This document shows, piece after piece, positions 12,289-24,700 of a stretch of 64,000 nt of DNA. How positions within the stretch are numbered: the first letter of the stretch is position 1; every line of letters begins with the position of its first letter. The translations under genes were made by a program, and so were the position numbers. Source of the stretch: Himantopus leucocephalus (Eukaryota > Chordata > Aves > Charadriiformes > Recurvirostridae); contig RSEF01000001.1 of the NCBI GenBank assembly GCA_003993805.1, positions 204,802,556 through 204,866,555 of the forward strand, given 5' to 3'. Below the pieces are notes generated by a model, which saw only the letters and a program-made list of their open reading frames with translations, was not told the origin of the DNA and ran no database searches.

Positions 12289-15200
12289 GGAAGGCATTTT
12301 CTGAAAACAGGACTGCATCTGGGAGGTCTGTTTTCAGAAAGGCCAGCCCCAGCTTTCTCTTAAGGTGCTGTAATCCCATGTCTCGTGCCGAGGGGAGACG
12401 AAGGATGTGACACAACTCGACTGAGCTGCGAGTGGGCTGGGCAGGAGCCAGCTCCCATCCAGCCCGTGCATGGCATGGAAACTGATAAATGAAAAGGCCC
12501 ACAATCTTTAGAGTCTGGCAATTTGCACCTGCCAAATATATGCCCACATTTTTGTGGCTAGAAAATGAGTTATAGATGTGAACCTCAGCATGTGCCACTC
12601 TTGCTCTCTGATTTATATTCCCACCGAGATAGTCAGAGAGGCAAACATGCTCAGGTTTCGGCAATGAAGTGCAGACGCAGATTTTCTGACTAGAACTTGC
12701 TCTTTTGCAAGTGCATCCCGCTGCACAGCTTTATTTCAGTAAGATGAGAGAGTGTGGGTCAGAAGCAGGAGAAAATAAAATATATAGCAGCTACTTCGTA
12801 ACTCACTCAGCATTTATGTGACTCTTTGCTTTTACAATGTAATTGTATTCACTCTTATCTTAAATACAGCGTTCCTACCCCCTGTGGGCCTGACCCTTCG
12901 CCGCGGCAGGCAGAGTGGCGAAGGAAGTTGCCATCCTGTCTCAGGATTTTGTGACCCAGAACCTGTTTAAAAAAACCAAACACTTACTCTTTAGTTGTTT
13001 AACAGTAGGCATAAACATTTTAGCCAAAAGAAATTGAAATGAAACAGCAGATTTTACATGTTTCACTTACCTAGAGCCCCCCAGTCCTGCCGTGCTGGTT
13101 ATGCTAGCAGGCTGACCCCCGAGACGTGCCAAAGAGTTTCCGTTCCTCCATCATTTCTCCCAAACAACAGCTCGCTGTCTCTGGAGGCTCTCGCATGCCG
13201 TGTTACCAGCATCCTTTGTTCTTCTGTCCTTGGATGGCTGTGGGTCCTTGATTGTTCTCAGACAGAGCCAGAGGTGGAACCATCATCAAAGCTATCAGTT
13301 CTGGCTAAGCCTCTTAAAGATTTTTAAGTATTAGGGTTTTTTCCAGGCTGAGGCTTGGTGTGTTAGGTCAGCGTAGTCATACAGAAAACATCTCAGTAAA
13401 CAGGCCAGCACACAACATGAGTAAATTCTTGCATGGCAGAGCCAAGTCTATTATGGATACTCTTTGAAAACAGCATTAGAGCAGGCTATAAGGCATCAAA
13501 CTTGCCTATTTAGTCATTCATAAGCCAGGGAATAACAAAGTTGAGGCATGGTGATTGAACATAAAACCTTTAGTGTGTTATTTGATGTATCATGTCTTCA
13601 ATGGGTCTTTAATTACCCATTAGCATATTATTTCTCAAAGAATATCCTCCAACTTTCCCTGTGACCACAATTATTCCCATGTGCAGAATTTTGTAGTGCT
13701 TTTCATCATTGCATCTTAATTGTTTCCTCTGAATATATAACTAATTTGATTGTTTTTCTTTTTTAGAGACACATGAACATTCACACACCCCCAACATTTT
13801 TATAGCTGTACCTTAAAGTTGTTTCTTGGAGTAAATTATATACATATCTCTATAAGCAATGCGTGAAATAGGATTTTTTATTTTTGTTTTAGACTTAATA
13901 CTGTTTTCACTGAAGTTCATAACACAAATGTATTTGAAGTTAATGATTTGGAGTTATATTCTCAGGAACCAAACTGCCTTGGAAAGTCAAGGAGATTTGC
14001 ACTGCTGATTTTCTAGACCCATTGAAAATCCATGCATATACATAACATATTTTTACATGACAATTTTGTTTTTATTAAATGTATTTTCAGTTTGTTAATA
14101 TTTTAACATCAGTGGCAATGACAGTGACTCAAACATCTTTCAAAAATAAAAATTATAGACGGGACAGGCTCCTGTGCTATAGGAAGGTATAATGCAGCGG
14201 CAGCCTGGCTAATACTGCAATATATGAATATGCTTGCAGAGATGTTAAATGTAGTTGGTCTCGGTTTGATAGGACTTCTTGACGAGCAGTGTTCTCACCA
14301 AGTTCCTTGAGGATGCCAGTGTTTGGTAGATCATGGGGGAACTGAAGGCCTAAGAGAAAATCCATTAAGCTGCCAGTGTCTGTATGGGATGGCTGGAGAA
14401 CAAATGGCAGTGGGGAGTGATGTGATCAGAACCATCTTGGGCAGCTGTCCAAGTGCGACAACAGAAAGCGCACAGTAAGGAAGGACTTGGTGTGAGCCAC
14501 CATAATGTCCTGTAGACCCAGGCCATCCCACCACTACCATTTATTTCAGTCTTGCAACATCCACATCATAGGTTTGGTATAGGTTCACCCGTTTGGGTGG
14601 TGAACAGGATACATTGGGAGGAGTAAGAATGGGAAGGAAAGAGAAACTGTGCTATTTCCTCTTTTCATCCAAACCTGGGACAGAAGTATGTGTGAAATAC
14701 TGGCATCTCCATTTGAACAGAATTTCCTGGGTTTGCGTTTTAAGGAGAATAAAGAGATTCACTTGGGATGATCTGTGTAGCAGTGTGTCTACAGGTACAC
14801 TTAGAGACCTGGGAATGGAGCTGTGCACATAGCAAAACATACGAAATAAATCAGTGCAAGTTAAGAAGACTTGCCCACCCATCTTTTCTTTGCTGGAATT
14901 AATCTTGTGTATGTTTCCACTAGATCATGCTTTGATTGTCAGGATTGATTAAATATTTTCTGCTTTCAACTCTGAGGAGATGCTTTTAATAAATTTTTAA
15001 TATTTTATCTGAGCACTATGGATGCTGGCTCCCATTAGTAATGAAATCTGTCCAGTGATATTTGGATTTGACTAAAAGCACAGAATTTTGCCTTTTTTCA
15101 GTTACTCATTTCATGTGCACTAAATAGATGAGTGGTTAGTGGCAGAAGGACACTTGAAATAAAAGAACCCCCCAAATTATACAGCCAGTCAGGTCACTGG

Positions 15201-16766
15201 ATTTAAATGGGTGTTATACTATATGTTTAGGTCCCATGTGAATGCTTTGACTGTTTTATCCATTTCATTGCATCTGAGTTATGATTTTAACCAACTCTTC
15301 ACAGACCTTGTCAGTGAGCTTTACATACAAATGCCTGTCATTAAAGAGCTGTGCAGGTTATATAAAAGCATGTGGGTGGCTGGGCGCAGTATATGCATCT
15401 CACGCAGGAGTAAGCTTATCCCTTCTTGGATGTTTTCAGGCACCTGTGAATGAAGAGGGCACTTTGGGAATAAACTTACCTGGTTTGACCTTCCAAAAGC
15501 CATAGGTGCCACCCTCCTCTCCGGCTGATGCAAGCCAGGCTCTTCCTATCTTGTCTGTGCCTTCTCAGGGTCTCCCTTCGGCCCATACTGTCTCCCAGTG
15601 GTTTATTTTTCCTTACTGGTCCAGCAACAGCATATCCAAGCTTTTAGGCAAACACCATTCACCCCTGGCTATATATTACAAATTCCTTTGACTTATTCTA
15701 AAGCCTTCTGGCAACTTCACCTCTATCTGAAGGACAGAAATTTTCTAGCAGAAACAACTTTACTTATGGCAATTCTGGGAGCTGCAGTTTTAGTGGGAAA
15801 ACCTTTGCTCTCATATTACACATCCGCCCTGCTACCCCGAGCTGTTGGACTGGTTGGCATACTAACAGCTACTCACTATAGATGCAACTGCTTAACTTCT
15901 GGATGGTGATCATTCCCAGTCTGTTCAGATTTGTAACAACTAGTCAGGTTAAAGCAGGGAACTGTTATCCTCAAATGACCCATGACAAGTTGAAGTACCT
16001 CAGCAGGGAGATAAGAAATGGCAAAAGTAACAGACATAGCAGATATGTTGCTGATTCGTGGATTATACTCAACTTTGAAATGGAAATAAAGATGAGTTGA
16101 GAAAAGCAAAAACTGCATTTTATTCAGATTATCATGTTAAAAAGGGGTGAGGAATCTGAGAGTGTTTGGAAAGGAATGAAAGGACTTCAGCAGAGCTAGA
16201 ACAACTCATATTAATAAATTAAAGATTTGGGCTAAATTGTAACAGACATAACAAATAGTTAAGGCATTAAATAATCATCATTGGGCCTGTTAATGGATTT
16301 AGAAACCTTCTGACCTCTGATAAGTCAAGATAATCTAATTTGTTGTGTTGTTTGTTTTTAAAAAAATCAATAATCAAATTTTCCTCTTTTGAAACTATAC
16401 ATTTTAATGAAGTACTGAAAACAACTAATTACCCTTTGAAGAGACAGGTGGATGAAATCCCCTTTTTGCAGCTCCAATCTGCAATCATTTTCTTTCACGA
16501 TTCCTTCAGCATGTCTCAGTGCTTTCTGAATCCCTGAACAATTTGGAAGACTTTTCGTGTACCAGAAAGGTAGTGTTTTCTTGGATTTAAATAATCGTAG
16601 GCTTTCAGCTGCTTTAATGCCATTAGCTAACATTTCCAAATGTTTGGTGTGTGGATAGATCAATGGCTTTATTAATTTAAACATATTACTCCCCTCACCC
16701 TACCCTATTTCAAATCTGGCTTTTGTTTAAAGCACTCCATAACCTCAGCCTTATTCTAGGTTAAAT
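12289..16766. other. non-coding stretch
   Basis: No gene is supported. Two perfect minus-strand donor octamers (AGGTAAGT) occur here. One has its exon edge at 13071. The other, with its exon edge at 15480, closes a 45-nt frame (15480-15524) reading PERRVAPMAFGRSNQ, but the acceptor there has a weak pyrimidine tract. Neither is strong enough to call an exon. Confidence 0.4.
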
Positions 16767-16990
16767 GTGATATTAATCAAGCTGTGGATAAAGGCCACAT
16801 ATATGACTGAAGCTGTGTTTATTAGCTTTAGTGAAGCCTTTGATTTGGTCACACATTCTTTGCTCTTAACAAAGCCTCAGAATAATACAATATGGGTTTT
16901 ATGTCAATCCCTAAATTGGTTATCATCATATTTAAGCAATAATGGAAAACAAACTATGTTCACTGTAGTGGCATATGATCTGATTTTAAA
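16767..16990 (+). mobile_element. ancient LINE reverse-transcriptase fragment
   Basis: The translated frame contains FSEAFDLVTHSLLLTK followed about 20 residues later by WLSSYLSNNGKQ. This matches the order seen in non-LTR reverse transcriptases of the CR1/L2/L3 type: the motif-A region (usually like DFSKAFDTVxHxxLLxKL), then a tryptophan-containing stretch before the strand that leads to motif B. The aspartate that normally precedes FSKAF is replaced by serine (ISFSEAF), so a key motif-A acidic residue is lost. No 3' octamer tail was found. This is a dead fossil; its limits are approximate. Confidence 0.6.
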
Positions 16991-19900
16991 CTTTCTGGTG
17001 CAGGTGTTCTCAATGGAATGCTTCTATTGCTCTGGTTGTTTTCTTTGGAAATGTCATATTCAATATGCGTAGACAACTAGAATACCTGCTTTTGTAAAGA
17101 ACTTTTTTATTTTGCAAATAAATCCCTTCTTTAATCATAAAGTTGACTTTATTTGTACTTTGCAGCTTGTGCAGGATACATTCTGAGGAAAGGAAAACTG
17201 AAGGTGTGCAAATAGTTAATTGTGGGCCATATCTACATGGTGATATGAAGACCTGTTTTGAGGCTGTGTGCAGGTACAACCACCCTGATGGCCAGCACGA
17301 TTTCCACCTGCAGGGCTGGGTGTCCCGCAGAAGACATTGCCAACTTGATTCTACTTTTTGGTGTGCTGTGTATAATCTCTGCCCAGGATTAGGCATAGTG
17401 TGAACCCAAACTGGATGCCTTGAAGAGAAGACTATGTTTCCACGTATCATTCAGGAGAGAGGGACCGTAGTTGCCATGAATGTCCAGAAAGTGAGAATAT
17501 TTGTAGTCTAAGCAAGTCCTGGCTGTGAATACCTGCCCTTGTGCTGGAAGAATAGGGAGCAGAAGGAACAAATGTGATACTCTCTTTCAGTACAGTTATA
17601 TAGCAACAGGCTATTGTCCATATTTATATACAGACATTGTAACAGATGTGTTAAAAAGCATTATTATAGCTGTGAAGAATGTGGCCACCAGAGCTCAGAG
17701 CAGGGTTGCGCCTCCCACAGAGACAGTGGGTAGAAAGGTTAACCTTCATCTCCATCATGGACAAATTAATATTATGCCTTTAGGGCAACTTTCAGGACTT
17801 TGTTGTGACTTTGTCTGCATGTCCGTTTTCTACTTACATGGACAATAATTTCCCAAAATGCAGGAGGACCCAAAGGTTAACATAATTTTCCCTTTGAATA
17901 ATAAAATCCTGCAAAGTATAGCCACTAACGTGGTCCCCGAGGCAGTGACTCAGTCCATTACAATGAGCAAACCTGATTAGGAATATAGTATTCTAAATTG
18001 CTGACACCTTTTTTTCATTTTGCCGTCTCTTGCTGAGACCCAGTGTCCGGGTGGTAAAGGCAGAAAAAATTCCAGTTGTAAACACAGTGCAATTTTTAAC
18101 AGGAGGAGAGTAAAGATCTGGAACCTGCTCTGAAAGATGTGATACAGTCATTGACACGTGGACACTTCATGCTTCATCACCAGTTGGTGCATAAAATGAT
18201 TCTGCGATAAAACAAAAAGATGCTTTCCTCCTCCTCTGTTAGAATTACTTGGTTAAATGGCACAGACTGGTTTATACTGGAGGCTGGGAATAGTGGAACG
18301 AAAATCTTTTCATCTTTTAGAACGAGTGCTTTGAGGCGTTTCTGAAATTTGTTTTCCTAACTGTTATACTGTTACTATTAACTAAATAATAAGACAGTTC
18401 TGTGTAATGTTATTGTTTCCAGCGATGACTACTACAGTTGTCTGGATCCCTTTGAGAACTGGCATCTGCTTTGATGCCCTCTGTGTGGCTTTGAATAACA
18501 GACATGCACTTTTTAACCTTCAATCAAATTATTTTTTTAAAAGCAGGGCAGGGAGTTTTTCAAATACACCAGTTTCCAAATATTTTCTGGAAGAAAGTCT
18601 GTGTTAATGTTCAGCACAGTTAATCTCTGCAAAATGTAATAGCTTCCATGCAGCCACCCTGGTTGGTGGAGCTCCAGAAATGCCTCAGAAAAGCAGTTGG
18701 ATTAGGAGGTCTCACAGTATTGCAGTTGTGACATTGTAAAGACTGTTCGGACCAGGTAGTACAGGGCTCTGCCTCCAAATGAAAGCTGAAGGTATTTGGG
18801 GATATTACAACCTGAATTTCTCTTATGATTTTATCTGCTCTGGAGACTTGCATCATTCAGACAAATTTTCTTGCAATAGGACCTTTTGACAGCATTTGGC
18901 AACTCTTCCAGTCCTACCTGATTTTGCATCCTTCAGTATAAAGGGGCTCGAGGTATGACATATGGAGCCGTGTATGGTCTCCTAGAACAAGTAACTGGGT
19001 CAAGAGCCTGCTCTGGTGACTATGTTTCCCAGGAACCTCCTTGAAGTGAGTTTTGGGTTGCATCTATTGCTTTGATGAGATCAAAACCACATTTCAGTCT
19101 ACTGCCTTTTTGAGTGTCCCATGGGACTTTGTCCATCATACAACACAGCTTTAATTTGAGAAGCAGCCAAGAGAAAATGTAGTTAGGAGTAGGATGTCAT
19201 TGCCAGAACAATTGATATGGATTCCTGCCTGATTCTTAAGCAAGTCATAGGAATCCTCAGGGAAAAGGTGGTAAAGCAGTTTCTGTGAATAACTCAGGTA
19301 ATGACAACCAGACCCCAGATGCAAATTTTCTAAGACATCCCTCCATGTCGATCAATGCATAAGCAGTGAATCTGGCACTGAAGGGAGGCTCTTGATCTGT
19401 GTGCATATGTAGATCATGAGAGACGAGTTTGAGCAGATGGTCCCGTCATTTGAGAAAGGAGGTGCTGTGATGAATGGTCCCTCCCTGCCACTTATAAATG
19501 GTCCAGAGGACTGAAGACCTTTGCTGTATAGATATTTTCCCAAGAAAATTCTGCATTGCTGCATGATGTTTGGAAGATGATTAAGAAAACAGACAACTGC
19601 TTGTGTATCAGACATGGCAGTAAGCATTTTTTGGTGATAATGTATGAAATACAATGTCTTGGCAGTGTTGGTTGTTTTCTAAGGTGAAAAACTTGGGGGA
19701 CAAAAAAGGAAAACTGAGCAAGCTATGATTTTCAGCTCCTCATCAGCAACTGAAGAAGTTTAAATACAATATATCTTCATATTAAAAAGAAAGATAAAGG
19801 CAATACTGGACAATATCTGACCATCTAAAATAACAGAATAACCAATTCAATGCCATTAAGCCAAGAAGAAATTACTTTGCCTATATTTGCTGTAGTGCTA

Positions 19901-22783
19901 TTATGTCTATGTCAGCTGCTGCAATTTTCAGAGGTATTTTCAAAATGTGTGGAGCTGGCAGTACCGCAGATTTGCATGTTTGGTAATTGTGCCGCTCTCC
20001 TGTCTACCTCTCGAGATGGTTTTATTGTACTGAATGGCGGCAGCTGCTTCACCTGAATCAATGTGAGTCAAGGCAAATGGTTTGTCCACCACTGACCCTC
20101 TCTGGCCCATACATGGTGGGGAAGATAGCTGTTTGTGTTTGAGCTGATTTGTATTCCTCCATGCTGAATATCTCTGTTGTGGCCTTCCTTACGGGTCCTT
20201 GTATTTCATAGCACACTTAATAAATATCCTTTATTGGTCATTTATGTCAACGGCATAGGCTGAGGAGTAAGCAGAAGCAATATCTCACTTCAGAATAAAT
20301 TTGCCTCAGGTCCTTGCTTTGTAGCTCATTTTCCTGTTTAGCAGCGACTTGAGGAGGAGCTATTAATGCCACCAACAATCGTAACATGGAGTGGCTCCTC
20401 TTACAGTTCTTCAGCACGTTGTTTTACACAGGTGCATAGCATATGAAATTAATAAAATGGTGGCAGAAGTATTGCAAAGCTCCCAACAGAGAAAAAAGCA
20501 TTGAAAGCAAGGGCAATTTTCAGAGATGTCCAGGAGATCTGAAAGCAGAAGTCCCACCAAAACGCCTTTGCTCTTATCAGTGAAAGTCCAGATTCACAAA
20601 GGCCACTCCTGTACTGGTAAATCACACAGTTACAACGAATAGTTGTGGGTGCTGGAGCCTCATGGAATGCTGCTACCTGAGACTGGTCTCCGCCATGTGT
20701 CGACCCTACTGACTATCATCCTCCCAAGCATGTTTAGGCAGAATTTGGCAGGGAGGATTCCCAAAATGCAATCTGCATGTGATCGCCCTATTTTCAGTGA
20801 GTAAGAGAGTTTACTAGTATGGATGTGGATCATTCTGTATTGGTTGACCTCAGTGCCAGGGATTAGTTCTGGACATATCCACATTAACTGAGGCACATGT
20901 AGCCAGAGACACTGCAGTGTTGCTGTGCTGAGGACAGGCAGCAGAGAACACACTCACAAACATAAGGTAGGCCACTAAGTTCCCTGGCAAGAAGAGTTCA
21001 GCACTTCAGAGTGAGTCTAACAAAGGCAAACACACTGGATGGAAAGACAATGAAACCCAGCCATAGGAAATGTCAAGGGGACAAATGTGTCTGAATACGC
21101 CCTTATGTAAAAGGGCACTGGTGTCCCTGGAACTTCATTTGCACATGCTTAAGTCAGTATTTTGGGCTTGGTCTTGTTCTTTTCTATGAAACGTGTTGGT
21201 GGTAAAGACTACAGTTTGACTGCACAACACTACTGCAGGCAGAAAGTGGGTGGCCACTCAGGCTGTGGCTCCCGAACTCACCTTTCTTTTCTCTGAAGAA
21301 CACCCTGGCCATTGCAGCTGCTGGTGAGGCTGGGACAGTGCCAGTCTTCACCCGTCCTATGAAAGTGGGGCCACTGTGTCAAACAGCCGGAAAGAGAGTT
21401 AACAGAACTGAACGCTGCGTGTTCTAAATTTTAATTTCCTTGCAAGGTCATCCTCAGAAGGCATTACGACAAAATCTCTGAAGTATCTTTGTGTAAGGTT
21501 TGGAAAGCTACTTCCAGACAGCAACACCAAAACTTTCAAGTGCTGGACTACCCCTTCCCTCCTGTCTCTCTGTCACTCCATCATGTTCAGTGGAATGAGA
21601 GCAGCAGGACCAGGTCAGAGTTAAGGTTGATTGCCAAATTTCAAAGCTTTCAAGACCTCTTTATTTCATAACTGCAACATTGTAATAGTGCTGCTTTAAA
21701 TTAGCTGATATATATTTACTAACTTAATCTTAGTACAATGGAGGGGCTTAAGGGTCTGGGAATATTGTATAGCTTTGATCTCCATAAACCCTTATTAGCA
21801 CAGGTACTGATACAATTATCTGCAGGGTCACTCTACATACTTACAGGCTAGCAGTCCAGTCAACAGATTAAATTACCTCATTTATCATCATGTGATCTGT
21901 TTCTAATTAGTTCAGTCCAGTTAATGGTTTCTTTAAACTGTCTTTTTTGAGTTATTTTTTCAGCAACATATAAACCGCTTGAAATAACTTCTTGAGGGTG
22001 GCTAAATATATTATTTATTTTCTGGAATGTTTCCAGTTGTGTGAATTACACAGAATTCATTTACTTCATGAAATAGGTCATTTCTTTGCTCTTAGAGGTG
22101 GAGGGCACAGAACTGTGTTGTGATGATGGTAGGGTCTGATAAAAACCTTTTTAACACATCCATTACACTGTGCTGGCTCATGGAGTCTGACATTTACAGG
22201 TCTGAATTAAGTCTAAAGACAGCTAGTTTTATCTCCTTCCAGGAAAGTAAAACCATGAGTCTTACTGAATGACTAGTACTGCATGAACAAATGTCAAATT
22301 AGATTTAAAAGTGCAGGTTGTACTACTAGTATGGATTGGAACAAAAAGGAAATGTCAACGGTTTTGCTTGCCAGTCATAAATTGCTGGTCTTAATTAAAA
22401 TGTAATAAAAATTTTAATTTGATTAAAGCGTGTAGCACCTATTGTAAGAGTACTGTTTCATCAGGGAGATTTACACCCTTTGCTTTCTTCTCAGTACTCC
22501 AGTAATTGCATCTGGTTATTACTAGATTTGCTATTACAAATACACCTCTCCTGATGGTCTGTGGGACGGGATTTAGTGTTATTAGGCCTGACCTGGTTTG
22601 ATTCCTGGTCAAGGAGAACTCTTCAGCCTCAAGCCTTTCAGAAACCACTGTGACCAGTGTGCCAGCAGGAGCCAAGTGGAATTTAACAGGCTGGGTGTGC
22701 TGGTTGGGAGAGTGTGCAAAGAGCATGAAATTACCAGTCTCAGAAGAAACTATTTAGTGAAACTGGTAAAGAATGGCTGTCTC
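16991..22783. other. non-coding stretch
   Basis: No exon, RNA gene or named repeat recognised. Open frames up to 146 codons (for example 17010-17450 on the minus strand) are consistent with chance. Confidence 0.4.
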
Positions 22784-22806
22784 GAGACCTCATAAATTGA
22801 GGTCTC
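22784..22806. repeat. hairpin-forming inverted repeat, 9-bp arms
   Basis: GAGACCTCA, a 5-base spacer TAAAT, then the exact reverse complement TGAGGTCTC. Stem-loop potential is clear, but the arms are too short for a typical microRNA precursor. Confidence 0.7.
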
Positions 22807-24679
22807 ATCAAGGACTGAAGTGTTAATAAGTTGTCATATTAGTTTCTGCAAAGTGAGTATTCACTTCAGAGAGAAAGTAAACATGGAGATGAGCCCAGGT
22901 TGAAAATCCCACTGTACTGCCACTGAAGCCCTAGTTCCAGGTATCATCAGGTCAGCCCCACCTCTTCCCTTCCAGGTGACATCCTAAGCTGTTTTCTCAA
23001 AATTCTCTTTTCCAGCAAAATTTTAAAGGGGGAAGAGGAAGGTGATCTCTGAAACAAAGTGGTAGTTAGCACTGGCAGATACCTGCACATGGCGTGTGCC
23101 AGGGACAGATCTGCAGACACAATCTGTACCTTCAGTCTTTCTGTGTAGAATCTTGATGTCCCAGCTTAAATGACAGGACAGCTGTGTGGCACATGCATAT
23201 CGTGCAACAACCATAATTTTTATGGGAAGAAGCCAAAGACAGGGCAAGAGAAGGCCGACTCTGGAGGAAAACAAGAGTTTGGAGAAAGAGAAAAAAGCTA
23301 AAAAAATGTAACTAAGGAAAAGGGAGAGGAAAAACATCATTTTGTTTCACCCAAATGTCAGTGACTCAGGCACTGAGGCAGACTTCTGCCCTTGGATCGC
23401 CGAGCTTCCCTGGGAGCACATGCAGCCCAGAGTGAGATCTCCCAGTCGCCCATGTTTCCTGTTAGATCACCAGAAGGAACAAAAGCAAAAAAAAAAAAAA
23501 AGAAATCCTTTACCCCTACATTCTCCAGTCTTGGAAAATAAAAATTCCATATGAATGCCTCTATCTCCAGCTACATCTGTACCGTTAGCAGAAATGAGGA
23601 CTCAGAAACGCAAAGTTCTGTGGTAGAGCAGTGTTTGCGTCCTGCTGTTGCCTCGTTGGCAGTCGAAGCTGGCTTTTCTATCTTATGCTTATTTTCCATT
23701 GTAAGGAGGAGTTCCTATTAAGGCAATTATTGCTCCCGAGCTCAGAAAAATCTCACATTTTTTGACACCCTCTTTGCAAGGCTTCTTCGTTTCCATGGAG
23801 AAATTTTGTGCAAAACCGTTTTTTGTTAGCAGCTGGCACCTCTAATTATAGCTAAGTGGATACTCCCAAAACTGAAATAAAGGTTGCTTTAGCCACCTTT
23901 TCATGTTAAACCCAGCCTTGTCCTTCTGGTAGCATCTGGTGCCGCATTCCCAACACAGGCATACCTGCTATGTGTTGGAGTCATGCTGTTTTAGATAGTG
24001 ACTCATGAGTTAGACTGAAAGTAGGTAAGACTATAACACATTCCTTTATGGTCANTTTTTTTTTTTTTTTTTTCATGGCAATTAATTTGCAAAGTGGGAA
24101 ACGTAAGTGTCCTTTTAGAAAAGCAAAGAAATAGCCACAGTCTGATGTCTGTCACAATGGGTAAAGTCATTGAAGGTAGATGAGTTTTACCCCAGGGTAA
24201 CGGATACGGTATTTTCAACAGAGTGAAAGGATATTGTTATAATGTTATAATGATGATAAATGTGAGGTAATGGTCTCTGTCATAACAGAGTAACTTCTGA
24301 TCTTTTCCTCTTCCTGAAGTTTTGCTACTGTTGATTCCTTGCTGTTTGCTTCCAGCCCAATGTGGGTATGTTAAGGGCTCTCAAGAAGTTTGTTCAACTG
24401 TTTAAACTGTTTAATGCTTCATGATTCTTTGGTTCCAGTGAGAGTTATAAGTCTCTTACAGTCAGTACTACAGAGTACAGTAAAACAAATATTATGTCAT
24501 ATTGGCATATACCATGCATTTTGAATCCTGCCAATATTGTGGTTTGGTCTGACCCATTGCTTCATGAGCAAAGCTCATGCAGATGTTCTCATCCACACCT
24601 CCACCCCGAAGTCTCAAGGTTATCCTGAACACCCATCATAACTTTTTGAATAATAAATAGTCGTATTTTTAGCTTTTAC
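22807..24679. other. non-coding stretch with homopolymers
   Basis: Includes an A15 run at 23487-23501 and an N at 24055 followed by T18 (24056-24073). No gene is supported. Confidence 0.4.
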
Positions 24680-24700
24680 CTGCGGTAAGGTGGCACATAC
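24680..24700 (-). other. candidate 21-nt micro-exon or recursive splice site
   Basis: On the minus strand a strong pyrimidine tract (TCTCTTTTTTTTCTTTGTGG) precedes TTTGCAG. The next bases GTATGTG themselves resemble a donor, and 21 nt further on CCGCAG is followed by GTAAAAG. The 21 nt read VCATLPQ in phase 0. This matches the architecture of a recursive splice exon, but it is pattern evidence only. Confidence 0.15.

Noticed and set aside
17010..17450. 146-codon minus-strand frame
   Set aside because: Antisense to the area next to the LINE fossil, no protein features, and chance length.
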